Positions 1 to 8,956 of a DNA stretch of 10,270 bases are shown here, piece by piece. The first letter of the stretch is position 1, and each line of letters starts with the position of its first letter. The notes below the pieces were generated by a model that was not told where the DNA came from, did no database searches, and worked only from the letters and a program-made list of their open reading frames with translations. Source of the DNA: Spirochaetia bacterium (GTDB taxonomy: Bacteria > Spirochaetota > UBA12135). A program made the translations under genes and the position numbers. Location: the NCBI GenBank assembly GCA_003497555.1, contig DNNS01000572.1, positions 3,249-13,518 of the forward strand. Direction: 5' to 3'.

Positions 1-3000
1 CGGGTAACTGTAAATTGTCTTCATATAAATTTTATCAGGCAGAGCCGTAAAGTCTGCCTGCAGCTTGAAATTAGTAATTTTTCGGAAGAAAATTTCAGCG
101 GCAGAATCGATATCAGCCTGTTTAACAAAAAAAGCGTAACTGCAGCCGCAGCTTCCTCGGCTTCATGCCCGCCCGGAGAGCACCGCATTTTTCCTCTTGA
201 GTTTGTTCTGCCCGGCTCTTTTTTGCTCTGGTCGAATATTAATCCCGCTCTTTACCGCCTGGCTCTTAACCTTTCCTCCGGCGGAAAAATTGTCGATGAA
301 TATATTTTCCGTACCGGATTCCGCGAGGTAAAAACAGATAAAAATAAAATTCTTCTGAATGGGGAACCGGTTTTTATGGCAGGCATCAGCCTGATCAGGC
401 AGCGCGTGGCTCCATATTTATGGAGACGCGATTACCTGGAATTATATTTTAAAACCTTAAAATCGCTGGGATTTAATTCCCTGCGCCTGCATGCCTGCAT
501 TGCCCCTCCCCTGGTGATTGAGATCTGCGATGAACTGGGAATCATGCTGATTAACCAATCATCAATCTGGAGCGGCTGCGAAAGCGGCTACCGTCTGGCC
601 GGCGAAAAATTCATCGCTAACACCAAAAGAGAATTCAGGGAATGGGTAAAACGTGATTTCCATCACCCGTCTGTTTTAATCTGGGATGTGGAAAATGAAC
701 AGGTGCGCATCAACAAGGCCAATGAGCCGTGGGTAAATGAACTTGTTGAATACATGCGCCCGCTTACCGGCCTGCCGGTGTGCGCAAGCGGCGCCGGCGT
801 ATGGGCGAAAGACGATTTTATCCATCATCACTGCGAGGAAAACCTGCACCGTCTGATGAATCTGCACGGACGTGATGATCACCGGCCGGTTATTGCCGGA
901 GAATGGTGGGGGCCGCAAAAGGTGTATGTCAATGAAATGCATTCTCCCTTTCTGGCAATAAAAGACATCAAATCAAATGAACGCATTTTTTCCGAACTTG
1001 CGGAATTTTACGGACATGAGATAAAACGCCAGCGTATTAACGGCGCTGCCGGAACTTTCCCTTTTGCGCTTGAAATTTTTCTTTTCCGCCCTCTTTTCAG
1101 CCGCGGAGAAAAACTCAAGGCCGTAAAAGAAAATCCCCCTGACTACCCGGCTCTTTTTTATGCTGAAGAGTTTTTTCATCACAGCACATATCATCAGGTG
1201 AGAAGACTGCTGGTTAATCCCGGATGGGACAGTAAAAAAAAGAAAACCGATATGGTTCCGGTAATGGCCGCTGCCCTTAAAAAAAGTCTTTCGCCGCTGC
1301 TGCTTGATTTTTTGGAAGAAAATACGGATTTTTATGCCGGTAACATAAGCAGGACCGCCTGTATTATCAATAACAGCGGATTTGCGCTGAAAGGCGAACT
1401 TTCGGCCCGGCTGATAACAGCCGGTAAAAAACCGATTGTAAAAACAAGCAGCCTTGCCGTTAATAACGGCGAAAATCTTAAAATTCCCCTGCAGTTTAAA
1501 ATTGCCGGAAGTCCGGCAATTAAAACCTGTAAAATACAACTGTCTTTCAAAACCGGTAAAACGGTTATTCGCCATGAGCAGAAAATTCACGTCTGGCCGG
1601 ATATAAAATTTTCGTCTGATATTGTTTACTGCCTGAACCCTGAAAACAATATAACAAATTTTCTTGCTTCCCGCGGTATAACCATCAGCAGAAAACTTCC
1701 CGGGAAAGGCGGTGTTTTAATTCTTGGAAGTTCGGCCGAACTTGATCCCGGCACAGCGCAGAAACTGCTTGAATCCGGAACCTGTATAATTATTCTGCAG
1801 AGAGAAAAACAGCCGGGCTTTGTTCCCGTTCCCTTTAAACTCAAATCTCCGGGACAAAAAATAAAAGACAGCCCTGCCGGCCGCACTTCACCCGGTCTTC
1901 TTGATCAGCCCGGGTCATGCCCAATCCTGCAGAAAAAACATGAATTCTGGGAAAAATTCCCGAAAAACAGGATCGGGCCTTTTGCTGCCGGCGCAGGCAC
2001 TGCGGAAGGTTTATATCTCAGGCCCTCGCAGTCGGGCGCAGCCGATACCGGAGACTTTATTATTCACGCCGGAGGATTTAACCGCAGCCAGACAGCTCTG
2101 GCGGAAGTCGGAAGCGGCCGGGGGAAAATTTATTTGTGTCAGCTCTCGCTTGCTGAAAACCTCGGCCTTGACCCTCAGGCGGATTTTATCCTGAGCCGCA
2201 TGCTGCAGCTTGCCCGGCCGCGGAAAAATCAAGTTGCCGGAATAAATAAAAAAACCGAAAAAATACTGCATGACCGGTGCGGCCTGGAAAACTGCGCCTG
2301 GAACAGCGATACGCGGATACTCCTGGCCGGTCAGGAAGCGCTTGCTGGAATTTTTTCCGGCCTTAAAAAAAAAGACTCCGAAATCTTCCGCTTTTTTAAA
2401 TGCGGAGGCAAACTGATTTTATCCCTGGACAAGCCGGTTGCGGTAAAGGGCGAATTTGCCGCGCAAAAAATCACGACGGAAAGCCTGGTCGCGGCCCTCG
2501 ACGATACAAACTGCCACATTTTCAACTGGACCGCCCTCGAATACAAGGCGCTGCTGGCTGACAAAAAAATATTGACGCTTTTTCCGGCGCACGGCTGGAA
2601 CACTCTTCATCATCTTCTTTTTCACGAACTGAATAACACCTACGGCGGATTTTTTCCGGGAGAAAAAGCCGGCGCCCTGCTGATTGAAAAAAAAATCGGC
2701 AAAGGATCATTTTATATCTGCGGCGCAGATTTGTTTTGCGAACATGCAGGTTCAAAACTGCTGCTCATGTCTTTATGCGGAAATTTTTTCAGCGGAACCG
2801 GGCCGGCTCGTTTTGAAGAAAAAAAAATCATTATAAAAAAGACTATCCCTTTTACGCCTGACGGCGACCTCGGCAAATGGACCAATGAAGAAGCTGACCG
2901 CAATCTTTCGGCCTGGAGCCGGGCAGTGCCGGTGATTATCGATGAACGCGGACTGGTACGCAGTCAGAAAGGTAGCAAAATACCGGGTTACCGCAACGGT

Positions 3001-3489
3001 TCTGCAGCCTATATGCTGTACGATGATGAAAATTTGTATATCTCATTTTTTATTTTATCCGATTTTTTTTATTATACCGGCGTTGAAGTTTTTCACCATG
3101 AACGTTCCGGCATTGAAATCAGAATAGGCAGCGCCTACCTGCTGGTTTCCCGCAGCAATGACAAACCGTTTTTATTTTCCAAAAACCTGTCAGATCCGTC
3201 ATTAATTAAAATAAATATTACGGATCCCGATCCGGACACCTGCCCGGACCGCAGCCTGCTCATGATTCCCAATCTGAAAAATCCCAGGGCGGTATTTTAC
3301 GAACTGAAGATTCCGTTTCAGGCGCTGCCTGAAGGCACAGAAATATTTAAAACAACGGTTTTAGCGGCTTTGGCGGTAAATGCCTGCAATAAAAATAATC
3401 CCGAAGAAAGAATAAATTTCAGTTATCCGCCCAATTATGAATGGAATGATCCCATGAGCTGGTGTACTCTGGTTTTTGAAAAGAATTAA
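1..3489 (+). CDS. Glycoside hydrolase family 2-type protein with two amidotransferase-like domains and a CBM9-like C-terminus (5' end missing)
   Basis: Frame 1 is open from the first base, so the gene starts to the left. The TTG at 223 is internal, because GH2-like beta-sandwich sequence precedes it. 1162 residues are visible (numbered here from the window edge). Residues 1-110 are the GH2 immunoglobulin-like sandwich, ending in LWSNINPALYRL and TGFREV. The TIM barrel follows, with LLNGEPVFMAG (about 118-128) and DELGIMLI. The putative acid/base is Glu233 in HHPSVLIWDVENE (codon 697-699), and the putative nucleophile is Glu301 in RPVIAGEWWG (codon 901-903). After a beta-rich linker come two Rossmann/glutamine-amidotransferase-like stretches, about 539-739 (GGVLILGSS, then GKIYLCQLSLAENLGLDP) and 769-929 (ILLAGQEAL, then GKGSFYICGADLF). 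A CBM9-like domain occupies about 949-1159 (DGDLGKW, YMLYDDENLYISFFI). It presumably hydrolyses a beta-linked glycan; the sugar specificity cannot be read. Any signal peptide and the N-terminal sugar-binding domain lie outside the window. GH2 assignment is firm; the accessory domains are less so. Confidence 0.88.
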   Translation, partial: RVTVNCLHINFIRQSRKVCLQLEISNFSEENFSGRIDISLFNKKSVTAAAASSASCPPGEHRIFPLEFVLPGSFLLWSNINPALYRLALNLSSGGKIVDEYIFRTGFREVKTDKNKILLNGEPVFMAGISLIRQRVAPYLWRRDYLELYFKTLKSLGFNSLRLHACIAPPLVIEICDELGIMLINQSSIWSGCESGYRLAGEKFIANTKREFREWVKRDFHHPSVLIWDVENEQVRINKANEPWVNELVEYMRPLTGLPVCASGAGVWAKDDFIHHHCEENLHRLMNLHGRDDHRPVIAGEWWGPQKVYVNEMHSPFLAIKDIKSNERIFSELAEFYGHEIKRQRINGAAGTFPFALEIFLFRPLFSRGEKLKAVKENPPDYPALFYAEEFFHHSTYHQVRRLLVNPGWDSKKKKTDMVPVMAAALKKSLSPLLLDFLEENTDFYAGNISRTACIINNSGFALKGELSARLITAGKKPIVKTSSLAVNNGENLKIPLQFKIAGSPAIKTCKIQLSFKTGKTVIRHEQKIHVWPDIKFSSDIVYCLNPENNITNFLASRGITISRKLPGKGGVLILGSSAELDPGTAQKLLESGTCIIILQREKQPGFVPVPFKLKSPGQKIKDSPAGRTSPGLLDQPGSCPILQKKHEFWEKFPKNRIGPFAAGAGTAEGLYLRPSQSGAADTGDFIIHAGGFNRSQTALAEVGSGRGKIYLCQLSLAENLGLDPQADFILSRMLQLARPRKNQVAGINKKTEKILHDRCGLENCAWNSDTRILLAGQEALAGIFSGLKKKDSEIFRFFKCGGKLILSLDKPVAVKGEFAAQKITTESLVAALDDTNCHIFNWTALEYKALLADKKILTLFPAHGWNTLHHLLFHELNNTYGGFFPGEKAGALLIEKKIGKGSFYICGADLFCEHAGSKLLLMSLCGNFFSGTGPARFEEKKIIIKKTIPFTPDGDLGKWTNEEADRNLSAWSRAVPVIIDERGLVRSQKGSKIPGYRNGSAAYMLYDDENLYISFFILSDFFYYTGVEVFHHERSGIEIRIGSAYLLVSRSNDKPFLFSKNLSDPSLIKINITDPDPDTCPDRSLLMIPNLKNPRAVFYELKIPFQALPEGTEIFKTTVLAALAVNACNKNNPEERINFSYPPNYEWNDPMSWCTLVFEKN

Positions 3490-3490
3490 T

Positions 3491-6400
3491 TTACTGATTC
3501 TTTCTGATTATTTCCGCTGCCTGATCATAATCATAGGCAGCCAGAGCCTCACCGGCCTGGGCCAGGGCGGGCGGAAGCTGGTTTTTTACCGCTTGAAATT
3601 TTTCTCCGGCCCGTACATCATATTCGGCACAGAGAGAAATTATTTCTTCCAGAGCTGCTTTCAGGGCTGCGGGATCAAGCTCCCGGCTGCCTGGGCTTTC
3701 CGGGACCGATTTTTTCTCATATTCTTCTATGCCCCTGATTAATAAATCAAGTTCAGCACCGGTTAAATCCGACAGTTTTTTAACAAGTTCCCGGTCAAAA
3801 TTTTCTTTTTTAAGCTCCGCGTCAAGAAGCCGGACATTTTCAAACAATTTTCCGGCTCCGATGTTTCCGGCAACTCCTTTCAGGGAATGGGCCCGGCGTT
3901 CGGCATCTTCACGGCGGCCTGCGGCAAGTTCTTTTTCAAGCTCGGGGATAAAGGCTGAAAAATTTTTACGGAAAGATGAAAGTAATTTGATATAAAGCCC
4001 GGTTTTACCGGCTACCCGTTTTATTCCGTCGGCTGCATTCAGCCCCGTAATTTCCGGAGCCTGCATGGTTGATTCAGCGGATGGTTTTTCCATAACTGCT
4101 CCTGTTTTTATAAACCGGCCGAGCGATCCGAATAATTCCTGGAGATCAATAGGTTTGGTGATATAATCATTCATACCGGCGGCGCGCACTTCGTCTTCCA
4201 CTCCGCTCATGGCATCGGCAGTCATGGCAATAACCGGAAGGGCCTCGGAAGTAAATTTTTTTCTTATCTCCCGGCAGGCTTCGTATCCGTTCATGACCGG
4301 CATCTGTAAATCCATCAGTACACAGTCGAATTTCTGCGCCCGGGCAGACAAAACCAGTTCACAGGCGATTTGTCCGTTGGCGGCAATGGTTATATTAACT
4401 CCCTCGGCTTCAAGAAGTTCCTTTGCTACCTGCTGGTTTATTTCATTATCTTCCACCAGCAGAATGCGCGAACCCGCCAGACTGCATATTGCGGTATTTT
4501 TTTTATCTGCCGGTTCATCTTTGCTTTTTGCCTGATCAGGCGCGGCTATCTGGATGATGGTATCAAACAAGACCGACTGGCTTACCGGTTTGATTAAAAA
4601 GGCGTCAATATGTTTTTCCGCCCGGTTCATTATTTCCTCGCGCCCGTAGCTGGTGACCATAATGATTTTCGGAATAAGGGATACGGGAAGTTCCTTGATG
4701 CGTCTGGCCGCTTCTATTCCATCCATGCCCGGCATATTGTAATCCATCAGCACTACGCGGTAATAGCCGCTTGCGGCGTTCATGCGGCTGATTTCTTCAA
4801 TAGCCGATATGCCGGTTGAAACCGCACGGGCGCTGAAGGAAAAATCCTGGCAGTACTGGGCAAGCACTTCACGGGATGATTCATTATCATCAGCAACCAG
4901 CACATGCAGGTCGCGCAGAGTGTCGGGTATTATTTCCGAACGGGTTTTAACATGTTTCTGCAAACCGCAGCGTACGGTAAAGAAAAAAGAACTGCCGCGC
5001 CCGTATTCGCTTTCCACGCCGATAGCGCCCCCCATCATCTCACAGAGTTTTTTGCTGATGGTTAAGCCAAGGCCGGTTCCTCCGTATTTCCGGGTGGTGG
5101 AAGTATCAGCCTGGCTGAAAGCCCTGAATAATTTCTGGATTTGCTCGGCTGTAAGGCCGATACCGGTATCATTTACGGAAAACCGCAGAAGAACATTTTC
5201 TCCATTTTTTTCCGCAACCTGGCAGGCGACTTTTATTTCCCCCTGCCCGGTGAATTTAATGGCATTATTGGCCAGGTTAAGCAGAATCTGTCCGAGACGC
5301 AGAGCATCTCCGCTTAAAAAACGCGGAACTCCGCTTTCCACGGCAAAAATCAGCTCCAGGCCCTTTTCCTGGGCTTTCAGGGAAATCATATTGGATAAAT
5401 TGTCCATTACCGAGTTCAGATCGAAGGGGACATTTTCTATGGCAAGTCTGCCCGCTTCAATTTTGGAGAAATCAAGAATATCGTTAATAATGCCCAGCAG
5501 ACTCGATGCGGCGTTTCCCACTTTGCGTACATAATCGGATTGTTTGGGAGTAAGCTCGGTTTTCTGCAGAAGATGATTCATGCCGATGATGGCATTCATG
5601 GGCGTGCGGATTTCATGGCTCATATTGGCAAGAAATTCGCTTTTGGCGCGGGTGGCTGCTTCGGCCTGATCCTTGGCGACTTTAAGGGCAAATGCGTCTT
5701 CCTTGCCGGCAATAGCCTGTCCCAGAGTATCGGCAAAGGCCTGGTAATTGCTGCGTTCGGTTTCCGGCCACAGTCTCATTTCCGTATAATTTTCCAGAGA
5801 CAAAAAGCCCCAGAATCCGGAACGGACAAAAACCGGCAGCAGTATGAATGACTTGATTTTGGGAGAAAGAAAAATGGAATTTTCAATATTTTCCATTTTG
5901 CTGATATAGCCGGTTACAGCCTGGCGCGCCGACAATCTGGCGTACCAGCCGTATTTGTCATGATCAAGCGTAAACATAAAGGCGCGGCTTTCGGCAGCAA
6001 GGTTTTTTATTCTGTCCTGAAGCCACTCGGAAATGCGAAAACAGAAATATTTTTTTTCGGCATTAATGGTGTATTTAAAAAGAGCCGCCCGGTCAACCGG
6101 CGAATGACCGCCCATTATGGCAATAGCCTTGTTAATAGCTTCGTCCACATCATTGCTGATAATAAGCTCGGTTACGGCTTTGGATATGCCCTCGAGAAAA
6201 TGATCGCGCAGCCGCAGGGTTTCACCGGCCTCTTTCTGATCGGAAATATCCGTAGAAATTCCGGCAATAGCCTTAAGGGAACGGTCTGCACCGAAAATCG
6301 GGAATTTAACGGTTAGAAAACAGGTGCGCTTGCCGTTTCTGATGATATTTTCTTCAAACTTGACAGCTGTTCCCTTGTCTGCCACCATACGGTCATTGGC

Positions 6401-8848
6401 TGAAAATTCCTGCGCGCCCTGGGGGAAGATTTCTTCATCAGTTCTGCCGTATACCTGGCCGGTATCAAGAGAAAAAAATTCCTTCCAGCGTTCGTTAACG
6501 AAAATATAATGACCGTTCAGGTTTTTAACATAAATAAGCGCTGTGCTGTTGTTGATGATTTCATTAAGAGTCTCGGGGTTCTGGGCAAGAATGGATTCTA
6601 TTCTTTTATGAGAAATGGAATTGGATATTATGACCATCAGTTCGCCGGCCAGTTCCCTGAACCCGGGCGGAAAATGCAGATCCCCCGCCCCGGTCGTTTC
6701 ATCAATGGTAAAAAAGCCTTCATGTTTTTTATTGATGATCAGCTGTAAAAAAGACACCGCTGCGGAACTTTTCATTTTAAAAAACTTATCTACCGCTGAT
6801 CGGTCAAAATTTCCGGTCCATTCCGGAATCATATCAACAGCTGTTTTCCGGGACAGGGAAAATAGATTTTCTCCGGTAAAGTATTTTCCTGCGGAAAAAG
6901 GCAGAGCCGAATCAAGCGCCGCGGCGGCATCTGCCGGTTTATACTCCATTACACACTGGAATTTTTTAATGCCGTCGGAACCGGTCTGCAGGCGGTAATA
7001 ACAAAGACGTACGCCAGAAAGAAATTTACCCAGGCAGGCCAGAGCGGATGAAGTAAATTCCTTTTCGCCTACGGTTTTATCGGAAGCCAGTTTGAGAATT
7101 TCGGCCCGCAGCTGATTATTGGCATTTTGATGCCTGATGTTTTTTTCGGCTTCGGTTTTCTCTCTGATAATGGCGTCAAAATCCTGCTTGATTAAATGCA
7201 GGGCTTCAAAAACAGGCAGCAGGGGATGAGAGGAGTCTGACATGGCTTTGGTCAGGGCTTCTCCTACACCTTCCTGATCCCAGTTGAGGTCGCCTAAAAT
7301 CGCCAGCAGTTCATTGGTAAATAGCGAATTTTTTCTTTTACGGGCGCCGGATAACCGGTTGGGATTTTTTAAACCTGCATTTTCCGGACCGCCGGAAACA
7401 AGATGCAGGCCGGCAACGTAATCCCTGACGGTTTCTATGGGTACAGGGAAAAACGGCCGGCTCAAGGCAATAATCTTGCGCATAACTCCGCCCAGTCCGA
7501 AAATAATATAACGCCGGCACGGATATTGTGCAATAATTTCATGATAGCGATCTATATACACCTTGCGCGCCGGCCAGGTAACCGAAGATAGACCCGACAA
7601 ATCGGCAATTACCGCATGTTCTCTGCCGGCAGTTTTATTTTCGTTAAGAATACCGCGGTAAAGTCTGAAAACCTCTTCGGCATTTTCCGCGGACATTACA
7701 CCCTGCAGGGTATGGAAAAAAACATTATCTTTTATATATGACCAGGAACAGGAAAAATCAGCAGCAGTAAAACTAAAGGCAGGCTTGCCGGCAGAATATG
7801 AAGCCGGGGAAGTGTTTTCTTTTGTAGCAAGCGTCTGCAGGGCAAGTTTAACCGCTTCGCTGTAGCCCGAAACCATTTTTACCGGAAGCGGCGATTTAAA
7901 AAATGAATTGGCAACATTTATAGACCAGGCAAGATACGGTGTAGCGTTAAAACCGAAAAATCCGCATAATTTACCGGTATCTTCTTCTTTCCGTAAAAAA
8001 TCCGTAAACTGCTTTCTGGCTTCTTTGGTGGTAGCGCCGCTGATTCGTGAATAATCCTTGATTTCAGCATAATTACCTTCAGACATCTGCAGGACTGATA
8101 AAAACCTGGAGCGCAGGGACAGAAGATTAAGCATTCCGGATTTTCCGCTGTTGCCCTCGGGTATGGTCAGAAGAATTTTACGGCCCAGGGCGTAAAAAGT
8201 AACCCGGTAATTTTCACCGCAGTTTATGTTTGTATATTCAGGCAGAGCTTCTACCGGCAGTTTCGTAACCGGGCACATGGTACCGGGTACAGGATAATCC
8301 GCAAAAATGGCCGCGCTGTTCAGGTCTTGAGGCGAAGCCTGATCCGGTCTGAAGTCTGAAGGCGAACCGGAGTAATATTCTTTCTGAATGAGGCTGATTG
8401 CCGAATTGTAATCATCGGCAATTAATACCGGATATGGTGTTTTATTAAGACGTTTGCCGATTTTTACCATCATCTTGAAAATGGTTTTAACGCCGAAAAA
8501 AACTATCGCCTTGATATGCCTGTTGTTTTTCATGCTGTCTATGTAATTTTTTCTGGATTCATTACTGGCGCCGTCAAGCTCCGTATAATCTTCAATGATG
8601 ATTACAGGATAACCTTCGGGGAAGAATTCTTCAATAATTTCTGCAATTTTCCGGTGATAAATTTTACTGCATTCCAGATCGGAAAATCCCTTTTTCCGGC
8701 TGATAAGAATATTATCGCCGATTAAAGAGATAGAGCAGAAAAAATTTTTATTATACCAGGCAGTCCATTGCGGACGGTTTTCAATCGGAAGACCGCTTAC
8801 CGGGCAGCGGGAAAGTTCATAGTATTTTATTCTATCACTCGGCGACAT
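3491..8848 (-). CDS. Giant soluble hybrid histidine kinase with triplicated STAS-like N-terminus, GAF/PAS/GAF sensors, two receivers and HPt
   Basis: This 1785-residue sensor kinase should run a complete intramolecular phosphorelay. Domains in order: three related STAS/SpoIIAA-like units (about 15-155, 192-338, 365-486); a helical, probably coiled-coil linker (545-580); a GAF-like region (585-745); PAS (757-873); a second GAF-like region (880-1047); HisKA with His1078 in [16 protein letters not shown]; HATPase with N box NLANNAIKF (1191-1199), G1 DTGIG (1227-1231), F box and G2 GGTGLGL (1256-1262). Receiver 1 has acid pair 1320/1321, Asp1369, Thr1399 and Lys1420. Receiver 2 has Glu1466/Asp1467, Asp1513, Thr1543 and Lys1565. 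HPt has His1654 in [13 protein letters not shown], followed by the helical tail often seen after HPt. I see no membrane segment, so a cytosolic signal is likely; the ligand is unknown. The start is well set: an in-frame TGA lies three codons upstream and the next Met is near residue 106. No separate response regulator is visible next to it, so the final phosphate acceptor is unknown. Confidence 0.96.
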   Translation of the reverse strand: MSPSDRIKYYELSRCPVSGLPIENRPQWTAWYNKNFFCSISLIGDNILISRKKGFSDLECSKIYHRKIAEIIEEFFPEGYPVIIIEDYTELDGASNESRKNYIDSMKNNRHIKAIVFFGVKTIFKMMVKIGKRLNKTPYPVLIADDYNSAISLIQKEYYSGSPSDFRPDQASPQDLNSAAIFADYPVPGTMCPVTKLPVEALPEYTNINCGENYRVTFYALGRKILLTIPEGNSGKSGMLNLLSLRSRFLSVLQMSEGNYAEIKDYSRISGATTKEARKQFTDFLRKEEDTGKLCGFFGFNATPYLAWSINVANSFFKSPLPVKMVSGYSEAVKLALQTLATKENTSPASYSAGKPAFSFTAADFSCSWSYIKDNVFFHTLQGVMSAENAEEVFRLYRGILNENKTAGREHAVIADLSGLSSVTWPARKVYIDRYHEIIAQYPCRRYIIFGLGGVMRKIIALSRPFFPVPIETVRDYVAGLHLVSGGPENAGLKNPNRLSGARKRKNSLFTNELLAILGDLNWDQEGVGEALTKAMSDSSHPLLPVFEALHLIKQDFDAIIREKTEAEKNIRHQNANNQLRAEILKLASDKTVGEKEFTSSALACLGKFLSGVRLCYYRLQTGSDGIKKFQCVMEYKPADAAAALDSALPFSAGKYFTGENLFSLSRKTAVDMIPEWTGNFDRSAVDKFFKMKSSAAVSFLQLIINKKHEGFFTIDETTGAGDLHFPPGFRELAGELMVIISNSISHKRIESILAQNPETLNEIINNSTALIYVKNLNGHYIFVNERWKEFFSLDTGQVYGRTDEEIFPQGAQEFSANDRMVADKGTAVKFEENIIRNGKRTCFLTVKFPIFGADRSLKAIAGISTDISDQKEAGETLRLRDHFLEGISKAVTELIISNDVDEAINKAIAIMGGHSPVDRAALFKYTINAEKKYFCFRISEWLQDRIKNLAAESRAFMFTLDHDKYGWYARLSARQAVTGYISKMENIENSIFLSPKIKSFILLPVFVRSGFWGFLSLENYTEMRLWPETERSNYQAFADTLGQAIAGKEDAFALKVAKDQAEAATRAKSEFLANMSHEIRTPMNAIIGMNHLLQKTELTPKQSDYVRKVGNAASSLLGIINDILDFSKIEAGRLAIENVPFDLNSVMDNLSNMISLKAQEKGLELIFAVESGVPRFLSGDALRLGQILLNLANNAIKFTGQGEIKVACQVAEKNGENVLLRFSVNDTGIGLTAEQIQKLFRAFSQADTSTTRKYGGTGLGLTISKKLCEMMGGAIGVESEYGRGSSFFFTVRCGLQKHVKTRSEIIPDTLRDLHVLVADDNESSREVLAQYCQDFSFSARAVSTGISAIEEISRMNAASGYYRVVLMDYNMPGMDGIEAARRIKELPVSLIPKIIMVTSYGREEIMNRAEKHIDAFLIKPVSQSVLFDTIIQIAAPDQAKSKDEPADKKNTAICSLAGSRILLVEDNEINQQVAKELLEAEGVNITIAANGQIACELVLSARAQKFDCVLMDLQMPVMNGYEACREIRKKFTSEALPVIAMTADAMSGVEDEVRAAGMNDYITKPIDLQELFGSLGRFIKTGAVMEKPSAESTMQAPEITGLNAADGIKRVAGKTGLYIKLLSSFRKNFSAFIPELEKELAAGRREDAERRAHSLKGVAGNIGAGKLFENVRLLDAELKKENFDRELVKKLSDLTGAELDLLIRGIEEYEKKSVPESPGSRELDPAALKAALEEIISLCAEYDVRAGEKFQAVKNQLPPALAQAGEALAAYDYDQAAEIIRKNQ
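7391..8806 (-). repeat. Three tandem copies of a STAS/SpoIIAA-like domain in the large kinase
   Basis: Three protein-level repeats were recognised by eye. Copy 1 spans residues 15-155, copy 2 192-338, copy 3 365-486. Copies 1 and 2 open with a CPVSGLP / CPVTKLP motif. All three share an acidic loop followed by a conserved helix ([46 protein letters not shown]), then an F-G strand-turn ([35 protein letters not shown]) and a closing P(V/I) strand with a nearby D/GY (copies 1 and 2: [18 protein letters not shown]; copy 3: RDYVAGLHL). Copy 3 lacks the CPV motif and is the most divergent. The alternating strand/helix pattern and the D-x-(S/T) loop resemble STAS/SpoIIAA-like folds. As I recall them, similar units occur singly at the N-termini of kinases in Spirochaetota and Desulfobacterota-like bacteria. 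The fold and function are inferred. Confidence 0.75.
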
Positions 8849-8858
8849 TGAGTTTCAG

Positions 8859-8866
8859 CCTTTCTC
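8859..8866 (-). promoter_or_regulatory. Weak Shine-Dalgarno for the large kinase
   Basis: On the minus strand GAGAAAGG lies 10 nt upstream of the ATG at 8848. It is a modest, somewhat distant ribosome binding site. It agrees with the start chosen from the in-frame upstream stop. Confidence 0.5.
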
Positions 8867-8887
8867 AGTTAAACAGACAGTAAATCT

Positions 8888-8916
8888 ATTATAATATAGC
8901 AGAGTTTTATATGCAA
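8888..8916 (-). promoter_or_regulatory. Sigma-70-type promoter for the large kinase
   Basis: On the minus strand, TTGCAT (8911-8916) and TATAAT (8888-8893) are separated by exactly 17 bp (8894-8910). The predicted start is near 8881, giving a leader of about 33 nt before the ATG at 8848. The -10 is part of the palindrome ATTATAAT (8888-8895), so a TATAAT can be read on both strands here. No operator repeat is evident around it. Confidence 0.65.
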
Positions 8917-8921
8917 AAAAT

Positions 8922-8950
8922 TTGTAATACAAAACCTGATATCGTATAAT
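8922..8950 (+). promoter_or_regulatory. Sigma-70-type promoter for the nitroreductase, predicting a leaderless mRNA
   Basis: TTGTAA (8922-8927) and TATAAT (8945-8950) are separated by 17 bp. Counting 7 nt past the -10 puts the transcription start at 8957, which is the A of the nitroreductase ATG. A second plus-strand TATAAT at 8890-8895 has only a poor -35 (15-17 bp upstream I see no TTGACA-like hexamer). If used, it would give a leader of about 55 nt that still lacks a Shine-Dalgarno. Confidence 0.6.
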
Positions 8951-8956
8951 TGTTTC

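Noticed and set aside
223..225. TTG as the start codon of the glycosidase
   Set aside because: The frame is open back to base 1 and the upstream residues read as GH2 beta-sandwich sequence, so the true start lies left of the window.
973..1590. 205-codon open frame on the minus strand within the glycosidase gene
   Set aside because: Antisense shadow of a clear GH2 frame; the translation shows no family motif and no ribosome binding site was evident.
1901..2194. 97-codon plus-strand frame overlapping the glycosidase in another frame, considered as a frameshifted continuation
   Set aside because: The main frame continues unbroken through this region with sensible domain sequence, so no frameshift is needed.
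3516..3541. Inverted repeat GCTGCCT / AGGCAGC with a 12-nt loop, considered as a terminator for the kinase
   Set aside because: It lies inside the last kinase codons, has only 7 bp of stem, and is not followed by a T-run on either strand.
4782..5534. 250-codon open frame on the plus strand inside the large kinase gene
   Set aside because: It lies antisense to the HATPase and receiver coding sequence, its translation has low-complexity Ser/Arg composition with no recognisable motif, and the minus-strand frame is an unmistakable kinase.
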